Assembly: GCA_033065855.1 (NCBI GenBank) | Contig: JAVXUO010001530.1 | Coordinates: 1 to 64,000 of the forward strand | DNA: 64,000 nt | Source of the DNA: Escallonia rubra | Lineage: Eukaryota > Streptophyta > Magnoliopsida > Escalloniales > Escalloniaceae | Reading direction: 5' to 3' | Shown: positions 1 to 8,510 of the stretch, piece by piece | Layout: the number at the start of each line of letters is the position of its first letter | Numbering within the stretch: the stretch's first letter is position 1 | Made by a program: the position numbers and the translations under genes | The notes under the pieces: generated by a model | The model's input: the letters and a program-made list of their open reading frames with translations, nothing else | Database searches by the model: none | What the model was told of the DNA's origin: nothing

Positions 1-124
1 GCGCCAGCATGGCCTCGAACTCGGGGACTTTGTAGTGTTTGAACACCTTGGGTGGCGGGATTTTCAAGTTGTAATCTTTGCTCGGAGCACTTGTGAAAAA
101 ATGTCTTTCCCCAAATGTGAACCC
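1..124 (-). other. Open partial coding-like stretch at the window edge
   Basis: The minus strand has one open frame running off the left edge, reading GFTFGERHFFTSAPSKDY and then NLKIPPPKVFKHYKVPEF. It is Lys/Pro/Phe-rich and looks protein-like, but I do not recognise it. It is too short to exclude chance. No start or splice site can be chosen. Confidence 0.2.
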
Positions 125-179
125 TATAATTTATGTTCTTGTTGATTGTGTTTCGAAATTTTTCCTTAATTGTGCTTAA

Positions 180-440
180 TTGTGTCGTTTGAGATTCCCT
201 CGATATATTGAGATCGTTGATTGTGAATCGTACGTTAATTGTGTCGTTTGAGATTCCGTCGGTATATTGAGATCGTTGATTGTGAATCGTACGTTCTTTA
301 TTGTTTATCGATATTGAGATTGTTGATTCTGACGCCAAAACAAGTCTTCGGGGCACCAATTTATTAAAACAGCTTTATGCTACAATGCGACTAAAACAAG
401 CCTTTGGGCGCCAATTTATTAAAACTGCAGTACGCTACAA
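180..440. repeat. Two short tandem duplications (about 60 bp and about 56 bp)
   Basis: A unit of about 60 bp containing GTGTCGTTTGAGATTCC is present twice (about 183-242 and 241-300). It is followed by a unit of about 50 bp ending in CCAATTTATTAAAAC, also present twice (about 334-384 and 390-440). No gene is seen here. Confidence 0.6.
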
Positions 441-456
441 CGTCTAGCTCTACTAC

Positions 457-822
457 ATAGCGGACATAAGGCCTCCGCTTAGGCCGGGGTTCGGGAAGGT
501 CGGAACTAAGTGTCTGGTTCGTGCCAACCATTTTCTGGTCCAAGTTGCAGACAATGATCTGCTGCACCACTATGACGTATTTATCGGGGATATATATTCT
601 GCGGGGCTGTCCGCTATACTATATAGCGGACATAGATAGGAGGACAAAAAAACTAAGTGTTGGAGACTTTCCCTCTGTGGGGATGTCCGCTATACTCTAT
701 AGTGGCCCTAGGAGAGAAAGATGGATGTCTGTAGATTGGACCAGAAAATGGTTGCCACGAACCAGACACTTAGTTTCGACCTTCCCGAACCCCGGCCTAA
801 GCGGAGGCCTTATGTCCGCTAT
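457..822. repeat. Long inverted repeat (87-bp arms, about 192-bp loop)
   Basis: Bases 457-543 and 736-822 are reverse complements with two mismatches in 87 positions, so the unit could form a long hairpin. The loop carries two more copies of the local 23-bp palindrome motif (GTCCGCTATACT...). It resembles a foldback or MITE-like element, but no target duplication was found. A transcript would be a good double-stranded RNA precursor; that is inference. Confidence 0.8.
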
Positions 823-834
823 AGCACTCGATCT

Positions 835-1264
835 TCAGTCATCTTCATCTGAAACTGGAACCTCGGAAAAATTTCCTTCTTCGAAGCTCATATTCCAGTA
901 TACTTGTGCTTCATTGTTGTTGCCATCTTCATGTGCATCACGTGCCATACGACGTAAGTTATGCCTACTTTGCCAAACTCTCACTCTATTATTCCTCACG
1001 TATTCGATGCAGTGCCCTTTCAAGCTCCATGTGCGTAATTCGAGGCATGTTGATTGCCTTTTGTCGAGGTATGGGTATATTCATGCCCCGTGAATCAGCT
1101 ACTAAGACCTCATGTTCATTCATCCGATAAGACCATTCTGCACGTAATGTATTCACATAGCTTGATGAGTAACGCAAACTTGGATGCAAAGAATAGTGAA
1201 ATTCATCTTCGCCCGCCCAGTAACGACCCATTGCTTCAAAAATATCTCGTGGAGTATATGACAT
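835..1264 (-). pseudogene. Small unrecognised protein gene with a one-base frameshift
   Basis: An ATG at 1264 opens a 91-codon frame whose last residues are ALHRIREE. The protein-like sequence continues in the next frame (NNRVRVWQSRHNLRRMARD, then an acidic C-terminus ending VPVSDEDD at 835). The plus-strand ORF at 1652-1957 is a divergent relative: both share a block of the form EW(S/A)YR(M/V)(N/K)E, then P(I/V)P(Q/R)-type residues, then RxIRxEN. In the relative the frame stays open across the break point, so a one-base loss near 1000 is the simplest explanation. A TATA-like stretch (TATATAAG) lies about 60 bases upstream of the ATG. The family and function are not recognised. It could be a passenger of the surrounding repeat cluster. 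Confidence 0.4.
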
Positions 1265-1651
1265 TTCCAGAGTTGTTATGAAATTGGGAGTATATCACTC
1301 TATGCCTTTTGCAATGAGCAATGCATGTACTTATATATACTTTGAAACGGGACCAATTTATGAAAGAGCTACACGTTCAACTTTATGAGATGTGACCCAA
1401 CGTTGGCAATAGACTAGAGACCTGTCTTGTCACCAAAGAGAATTGTCTTGTCACCAAAGACTTGTCAACTTTATGACACGGGCATGCTATTGTCTCCAAC
1501 TATTGTCATCTTCAATGTCCAGAGACTTGTCTTGTCACCAGAGATGGACAAACTATTGTGTAGCTATCACACCAATATATTGTGTATGTGTGTGTGGGCT
1601 TATTTATATATGTTAGCCATGCTCATCGCTTTAGAACCAAAACAAAGTTAA
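1265..1651. promoter_or_regulatory. Divergent intergenic region with two TATA-like sites and CTTGTCACC repeats
   Basis: The region separates two homologous head-to-head ORFs. A TATA-like run faces left near 1333-1340 and another (TATTTATATATG) faces right near 1602-1613. Both are followed by similar sequence (CATGCxTxGCTCAT-like), so the promoters seem to be part of the duplication. Between them the motif CTTGTCACCAAAGA or a close variant recurs at least three times (1424-1545). Promoter function is inferred only. Confidence 0.35.
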
Positions 1652-1957
1652 ATGGCAGGAGTTCCTGGGAGTTCTAGTCTGCGGGGACGTGAGACTGTGT
1701 GGTTGTTGTGTGAAAGGAACGACGACTACAAAGAAGTGAAGTACACGGATCCCAGAGAGTATTATTGCGGTTTACGGAGAGAATGGGCATATCGAGTTAA
1801 GGAATCAGAAGCGCTACACCAAGATCTCACCACGCTGAGAGCACCTGTGCCGCAACGTCGTTCACTTACTATGTCGCGGCGTAATGTTAAGCAGTGTAAG
1901 AAAGCTGTGCGCCAAATTCGTATGGAGAATAACCGGATGTTGCTGCGTAGAAAATGA
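1652..1957 (+). CDS. Small unrecognised basic protein, relative of the 835-1264 ORF
   Basis: An ATG-initiated ORF of 101 codons, rich in Arg and Lys (C-terminus MLLRRK). It shares the block REWAYRVKESEAL and the later RQIRMENN with the minus-strand pseudogene 400 bases away, in a divergent (head-to-head) arrangement. A TATA-like element lies about 45 bases upstream. No known domain, signal peptide or membrane segment is evident. The homology between two independent ORFs supports past coding function, but the protein may be a truncated fragment because its relative extends further at the C-terminus. Role unknown. Confidence 0.45.
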   Translation: MAGVPGSSSLRGRETVWLLCERNDDYKEVKYTDPREYYCGLRREWAYRVKESEALHQDLTTLRAPVPQRRSLTMSRRNVKQCKKAVRQIRMENNRMLLRRK

Positions 1958-2227
1958 TTTTATATGCTTCAACTTGCGGAAGAAATGGCCGAGGTTAGTG
2001 GGAGGCAGCTCAAATCAAACGAGAGAAACAATATTTTAACCAATGATCAGTACTTATCTGATGAGTATATGTCAAATAAAGAGTGATATATATATCTCTT
2101 CCAACTGCATGTTAGGATTTCATTCCAACCGGCACTTATCCACATGTCCTTCTAATTAGCGAATCCCGTCTTTTGAAACATCTAAAATGTTGGGAGTATA
2201 TGTTTCTAACTACATCCGCCATACTAT
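1958..2227. other. No gene seen
   Basis: AT-rich sequence between the small ORF and the tandem array. Nothing recognisable. Confidence 0.5.
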
Positions 2228-2615
2228 AATGGGGTAACTAGCATGCCTAAGGTGCAATGAGCAAAAAAAAGTGACATAAAAAATTACAACATTTTTCGCA
2301 AGCTATGAATTTGGCGCTAAAGTGTGCGCGAATAGGCCCTTCATAGGAAAACCAAAAAAATAATTTGTCTCGTTTTTCGCCGAAATTCATAGAAATGGGC
2401 TATATAGCGTGCCTAAGGTGCAATGAACAAAAAAAAATTGACATAAAAAATTACAACATTTTTCGCAAGCTATGAATTTGGCGCTAAAGTGTGCGCGAAT
2501 TTCATAGGAAAACCAAAAAATAATATTTTATCTCATGATTGGCCGAAATTCATAGAAATGGGCTATATAGCGTGCCTAAGGTGCAATGAGCAAAAAAAAA
2601 AAGTGACCAAAAAAA
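2228..2615. repeat. Tandem repeat, unit about 175 bp, about 2.3 copies
   Basis: The unit contains GTGCCTAAGGTGCAATGA, an A-run, TTACAACATTTTTCGCAAGC and GGCGCTAAAGTGTGCGCGAA. Copies begin near 2238, 2408 and 2572. The last copy runs directly into the palindrome array at 2628. Confidence 0.8.
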
Positions 2616-2627
2616 TTACATATCTAC

Positions 2628-3425
2628 GTCCGCTATACTATATAGCGGACAGCCAAGCAGAAGGAAGACTCCCCAACACTTAGTTTTTTTTTTCGGCCCT
2701 ATCTACGTCCGCTATACTATATAGCGGACAGCCGAGCAGAAGGAAGACTCCCCAACACTCAGTTATTTTTTCGGCCCTATCTTCGTCCGCTATACTATAT
2801 AGCGGACAGCCAAGCAGAAGGAAGACTCCCCAGCACTTAGTTTTTTGTTTTCCTTATCTACGTCCGCTATACTATATCGCGGACAGCCAAGCAGAAGGAA
2901 GACTCCCCAACACTAAGTTTTTTTTTCGGCCCTATCTACGTCCGCTATACTATATAACGGACAGCCAAGCAGAAGGAAGACTCCCCAACACTCAGTTTCT
3001 TTTTCGGCCCTATCCACGCCCGCTATACTATATGGCGGACAGCGAAGCAAAGGAAGCCTCCCCAACACTTAGTTTTTTTTTCGGACCTATCGACGTCCGC
3101 TCTACTATATAGCGGACAGCCAAGCAGAAAGAAAACTCCCCAACACTTAGGTTTTTTTTTGCCCTATCTACGTCCGCTATACTATATAAGGAAGACTTCC
3201 CAACACTTAGTTATTTACGGCCCTATCTACGTCCGCTATACTATATCGCGGACAGCCAAGCAGCAGGAAGACTCCCCAACACGTCAGCTTTATTTTCGGC
3301 CCTATCCACGTCCGCTATACCATATAGCAGACAGCCCAGCAGAATGAAGACTCCCCAACACTTCGTTTTTTTTGGCCCTATCTACGTCCGCTTTACTATA
3401 TAGCGGACAGCCAACCAGAAGGAAG
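2628..3425. repeat. Tandem array of about 78-bp units, each with a 23-bp palindrome (about 11 copies)
   Basis: Units start at about 2628, 2707, 2785, 2862, 2940, 3018, 3095, 3172, 3229, 3308 and 3388. Most have a period of 77-80 bp; one unit (3172-3228) is shortened. Each begins with the imperfect palindrome GTCCGCTATACT-ATATAGCGGAC, followed by AGCCAAGCAGAAGGAAGAC, CCCCAACACTTAG, a T-run and TCGGCCCTAT. The array lies just 3' of the PMD-C48 gene. The same palindrome type recurs at 440-830 and, in variant forms, at 7320-7615 on the gene's other side. Confidence 0.9.
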
Positions 3426-3659
3426 AAGTCTCACTTGGTTTTAAACTTTGTTTCCCCCTGGTGAAAGCAAATCACACAGAACAAATAAAACACTCAGCTC
3501 AACAACACAACGATATCAGTGAATCAAATCAATCGCATTCAACAACGATCACATCTCAGTCAACACAGATGAAATCGTCAATCGCATTCAAACGATAAGA
3601 TTCAAGAAGTTTAAGGACAATTAAAAAAGTGAATATAATGTTATTATACACAAACACTC

Positions 3660-6600
3660 TCAATTACACGAATTTACAATATATCTAATAGGTCTAGGCC
3701 GGCCATTGATAATTTGCCAAGCCATCCTATACCTAAAGCAGTCTATGCATTCTTGGGTCCAGACGGTCTTCTTGAGGCTCTCCGACCGACAGATGTAATC
3801 CATGTACATGCAGAGGAAGACGCCGCAGTCCGAGGTATTAAGTTGCTTGGGCCTAGTCCTCTTCAATCGGAGAACAAGCTCCCTATCGCCCGCTGCCCTC
3901 CCTCGGGTCTCTCGAGAACGCTCTCTATTGACCATGGCAGCAAATAGATTCTGCGAGAAACAGGATAAGCATTAAACATTAAACATAGCAAACATAATAA
4001 GATTAATCAGTTCTACAATATGCAAGTTACAATAAGAAGTAAACAAGATCTTACCATGGCATCCAACATCCCTAAGCCTCGGTACATTTTAATCACACCA
4101 ATCGCGTCCGTATCATCGTAGAGACTGTTGAGGACTGATACGGTATTCGTTACCGGTTCATAGCAAATCAAGAACCAGTGGGCATTCGTTATAGCTGGGA
4201 GTAGAAACACATCCGCCACACTTGCGCGCTCTGGACTCGGCCGACCAAGATATGCGAGTAGGTTAGCGGACGGTCTCCACTTGACCTCGGCCTTCGCCTT
4301 TCTCGCCTGCTTCCTCGCCTTGTCCCAGTCGTTAAACTCTTGTACTAGCATATTGTGAAAGTAAGCATCGAGGATAAAAATGCGCGGACCGTAGTTAGGC
4401 TGCTCCCGACTCCTTTGCCGCAGAATTTGCACGTAGTGCGAGATGACAAAGTTGTCTAACCACATCCCCGGCGCCAGCGTGGACAGTTCTCTCCACGAGA
4501 CACTGTAATCCAAGCCCTGCGGGTTAGCCACATCATACGACGCTCCATCTGGGGGGGGCGCTAAAATAACGATGATGGATTATGTGGTGTTTATGTGGCT
4601 TCAGGGGCCTGGCTGGATGCCCTTTCGGATATTGCCCTCGGGCGTCGATCGGTTGCACTTGCCGTCCGCCGGGGGGCAAGAGCAACATAAGAAATTGGCC
4701 TCCAACCAACGGATCGGCCGGCTGATAATCCCCTTGGGGGGCCCCGGCCGACTGATAATCGCCTTCGGGGGCCTCGACCGGCTGATATTGCTCGCCGGCC
4801 ATTTCTTTCGCCGGCTGATATTGCCCTTCGGGGCCGCCAAGTGGTCCCGCCCACGGGACAATGGGCAGTGCCTCGTTGAAACCGTAAGGCCATTCTTGCG
4901 TGACTTGACTCTGAGAGAGGGGTTGGGGTTCCGGGAACAAATCGAAGGTCGGGCCGCTGTAATCGGCCCACGACGCTTGAGCATGTCCCATCCCCGGTAC
5001 AGAGGGACCACCAACTCCCTGGCTCACCCCTGAAGCTTACCTGGAGGGATCAACATTATACGGGCTGGCGCCCGTATAACCCATTCCCGGGCTATCGACC
5101 GAAGACTGTCCCGATGCTTGCCGCACAAAATTCCCGCAGCCTATAGCCAGTGCAGCAGCCTGTTGGCGAAGATCCTCGCCCATTGCGCTCATCAGATCCT
5201 TCCGCTCACTCAACTTCTGGAAGAATGCAAGCAAGGCATTAACCTACATCCAAAGAGATAACAAATAAGTAACTTTAATCAGCTAGACAATATTCAAGAC
5301 AAGTTGGGCAACTTACGAGATTGTATGCCATACGCTCGTCGATCTGACCCCTAGGTGCATACCTCGCCCCGCGTTCAAAGTTCACTGGGGCTACTCTCCT
5401 CCGCGTGATGCGGGAGTACCACTCATCGTACTCCGCGATGCTGATAACGGGGTCCGGCTCCGAGACGATGGCCGCCAGTGTGTCCTGCCAAGAAGTCCAG
5501 AGCTCTAGTTCGGCCGCGCACAATTCTTGCGCATTGGCCTTGCCAAACCGCCCGACATCCGGTGGGTCCCTGTTAACCCTCATATTTGGGGCACCGGTGG
5601 GCAAACCCTGCTCCAACTCAAAATGGAGCATTGCTCGGTCTGGCAGCTGCCACTCTGCGACCTCGAAGTGGATGAGGGGTGTGCGCTGCAACCCGGAGAG
5701 CGTGAAGACGAACGACTCTTCTACCCGTCGCGCCAAACGTATGTACGGTGCCCAACGCAATTGGCCCGGAGATAGGCGGTCGAACTCCCCTCGATAGAAC
5801 GTGATGTTGTGATGGGGATCGACTCTCATGCGGTAGTGGCTATTCTTCCGGCTGTACTCCCAAGCACGCAACCGAGGCCACACTCTATCGGTTCCATCCC
5901 TACACGTCGGTGAACCGGGAGCAAGGTGTTTAGAGGACGGCGCCTGAGAACATGGATAAATTATATTTATATCGTCGATTCAACAAAAGCAAAAACAAAA
6001 AAAATAATAACGAAGACAGGATTTATATGATATACCTGCAATAGCGAGAAACATGCACATATGGCTTTGGAGTTGGGCCTCGTTGCCTTGTGCAATGCTC
6101 GGTATAGATACGAAAGAACCGCTGCACCCCATGCATAATCTCCAACCTCATCCAGGTTACCCAACAACGGTAAATATTTCACGCTGGCCGTGTTCTTCGA
6201 CGTCGTTGGGAATAAAATTGCCCCCATCACCCACCAGAGGAAGGCTTTTGTGTAAAGCACAAGCTCATGGCCCGTATAGTTTTCCGGCAATACCCCGTAC
6301 GTATCTACCAACCACTTCAACTTTATACCACCACTGCTAAATCCATCATGGGGTATCGAAGTGAGGAAGTCCCTAGCGGAGGAGCAATTACCGGCCATTC
6401 TCATCTTCGTTGCTTCTGACGGAGGAGCAATTACCGGCAGCCCCGTCACTGGCAACCCTAAGATGAACCCTACATCTTCTAGGGTAATTGTCAGCTCTCT
6501 GAGCGGGAAGTGAAACGTATTCGTTTCACTTCTCCACCTCTCAACAAGGGCACCTATCAAGGCACGGTCAAGCTGTTGAAATATCTGCCCATGCGTGAAA

Positions 6601-6873
6601 ATCCCAAACCCAATTCCACGCAGTATCCTCTTCTGGGCGGTGTTCAGTTTTCACGATACTATATCGCGAGATACTTCTACGGTGTTGAGAAGTTCTCTTT
6701 CCTACGAATTAATAAATACAATTTAAGCATAACAAACGGTATATACAACGTTCGTAAGCGATAGAAAGTCGATAAATAATGTATCTTACACCACCATCCC
6801 ATATGAGCGTACTGATATGGTTGGCTTGGTCGTATAACACGGATGGGTCTTCAGGTCCAGGGTCAAATTCCAT
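3660..6873 (-). pseudogene. PMD (plant mobile domain) - C48/Ulp1-like peptidase fusion gene, spliced, probably broken
   Basis: Exon 1 (6873-6790) encodes MEFDPGPEDPSVLYDQANHI..., matching the start of plant PMD (aminotransferase-like/MAIN-type) proteins. It ends at a GTAAGA donor. Exon 2 (6701-6036) and exon 3 (5943-5317) join in phase through good GT..AG sites and carry the PMD core (ALVERWRSETNTFHFP, LGLPVTGLPV, then a WPRLRAWEYSRK-type end). Exon 4 is 5243-5041. A Pro/Gln-rich linker with about four GxYQPA repeats (5027-4560) leads into a C48 fold: His in NAHWFLICYEP, NSL at the usual Asp-Ser-Leu position, an intron at 4054-3951, then Gln and Cys in KQLNTSDCGVFLC (exon 3950-3660). Oddities: an in-frame TGA at 6653-6651; a junction near 5040 that does not resolve cleanly; and a C8 run at 4551-4558 where the linker and peptidase frames differ by one base. 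The family includes transposon-borne and domesticated members. Whether this copy acts as a deSUMOylase-like protease is unknown. Confidence 0.75.
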
Positions 6874-7314
6874 TTTTTGCAACTGAAATTATGGAAAAAC
6901 CTTCTCAGTTTGGATTTTACGTTTTGGATTTTGATAATTGCTCGCAAAAATACGACGCTAGCACATGCATAATACATATAACGCAAGCACATGAATGATA
7001 CATACAATGTTAGCATATGTACTCATATGTATAAATATATATACATATACGGAATCGGATTTTGCAAACGCTTGCACAAGAACAAAAACATACATATATA
7101 AAACGCAATATCGCTATACAACTGAAGATTACAGACAAAAAGGTAAGTGTAGATTTTGTGAACTTACGTGATCGATTTAGGGTATTCGTCCGCGATACTT
7201 AAGACGGAATTGCGCCGATATGTTTGCCAACGCCGCTGGGAAATTTTGTGAGTAGAAAGAGTGGAGAAGAGTGTCGTAGTTACTGTCGTTTGAAAGTATA
7301 TTGAACGTCTACAA
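6874..7314. other. Upstream region of the PMD-C48 gene, no other gene
   Basis: AT-rich, with several TATATA-type stretches near 7025-7100 that could serve as the promoter of the minus-strand gene. Nothing else is recognised. Confidence 0.4.
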
Positions 7315-7615
7315 TACAGTACCGCGGATGGCTATTACGTCCGCAATACAATATCGCGGATGGCTATAACGTCCGCTAAACTGTTTAGCGGACACTGTTG
7401 ATGTGACAGATAAGGACAAGATAACCGTCATTGCCGAAAAAACTGACGGGACAGGGGCTGACAGGTGTCAGCCTAGGGGACGTCCGCTAAACAGTATCGC
7501 GGACGTCTTTCACCTGTCTCCCATCAGGACTTTAATGCCCTCCGCCATACAGTGTAGCGGACAGTGGCGGAGGGCAAAAAGGTAAAAAAAACCCGTCCGC
7601 CATACAGTATGGCGG
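7315..7615. repeat. Cluster of variant GTCCGC-GCGGAC palindromes
   Basis: At least four palindromes with different arms occur here: around 7340-7360 (GTCCGCAATACAATATCGCGGA), 7371-7393 (GTCCGCTAAACTGTTTAGCGGAC), about 7482-7504 (GTCCGCTAAACAGTATCGCGGAC), and 7541-7563 plus 7593-7613 with GCCATAC arms. Outer and inner arm bases change together, so dyad symmetry is largely kept while sequence differs from the 3'-side array. Confidence 0.75.
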
Positions 7616-7639
7616 AGGCTCGACAGCTTTTGAAAAAGG

Positions 7640-7684
7640 CGCGATCTGGACCGTCCATCATTCAGGATGGACGGTCAGATCGCG
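7640..7684. repeat. Perfect-arm hairpin, about 19-bp arms
   Basis: CGCGATCTGGACCGTCCATC and its near-exact reverse complement GATGGACGGTCAGATCGCG flank a 6-base loop, with a single unpaired base. It could mark the outer edge of the repeat cluster or a transcription end. No function is shown. Confidence 0.7.
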
Positions 7685-8154
7685 TTTGCAACTTCTCCTA
7701 TTTTGCAACTTCTCCTATTTCTCCTATATATATATAACCACAAAAAAAAGGATAATTTTCACCTAATTTAAAATACATGTACGTATCATTTAATTTTATG
7801 CAAAAATTAGGTTTAAATTCTTTTACTTTGGAATTTCATTTCCTTACAGCAACATGCATTAGAATGTGATGGTTTCGATTCCTTACTTTAAGGAATTTCA
7901 TTTCCTTAAAGTCGTAGATTATTTTGCCTGTGCTTAATTAGTTGGAATTCTGTTGGATACTTTATGTATGATTATTTGTTTGTTTGTCTAATTTTGCGTT
8001 TTACTTGTAGTTTGGCTGAATGGAACTAAATTGTTTAACAGTCGTGTAAATGTTGGTGCAAAGTTAAGCAGAGAATCGGCCTTCCTTTTGTTGCTTTGCA
8101 AGATTTGGAGTAAGCTTCATTTGTTTGACATCATAGCATCCAACATATCTTTGG
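7685..8154. other. No gene seen
   Basis: AT-rich intergenic sequence, including an (AT)n stretch near 7720-7735 and a duplicated TTGCAACTTCTCCTATTT. No coding signal. Confidence 0.5.
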
Positions 8155-8510
8155 ACGTGGAGAGAGTTCAATTTGCTGAATTCTCACACACGTGGAGAGA
8201 GTTCAATTTGCTAATATCTTATGGTCCAAGTATACAAACACACAGAGAGTTCAGTTTGCTGAAATCACACACACATGCACCCACACGCACACAGTTCATT
8301 CTGCTGAAATCTCAGACACACATTGTTCAATTTGCTGAAACCTCTCTTTCACACACATATATCGCTTAATTTTCTGAAAATTTCATGCAAAACAATGCTG
8401 AAATCACACACATACTCTGCTATTGGCTGAATCTGCACTTACACAACTCAATTTGCTGAAATCACACACTCAAACACACACATACACAGCTTAATTTGCT
8501 GAAATCGGCT
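8155..8510. repeat. Degenerate short tandem repeat TTCAATTTGCTGAAATC + CACACA
   Basis: About ten imperfect copies of a roughly 30-45 bp unit, each with TTCAATTTGCTGAAATCwCACACAC or a variant. The ORF crossing it is low-complexity and not credited as a gene. Confidence 0.75.

Noticed and set aside
521-1093. 190-residue plus-strand ORF
   Set aside because: It crosses the hairpin and the antisense of the small gene. It has no protein-like composition, and the minus-strand frame has a homologue.
2628-3425. CRISPR-like look: repeated palindromes at regular spacing
   Set aside because: The spacers are repeats as well, the whole 78-bp unit is tandem, and the host is a plant. There are no cas genes.
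4572-5797. Plus-strand ORFs over the PMD-C48 gene
   Set aside because: Shadows of the minus-strand exons, which have splice sites and domain motifs.
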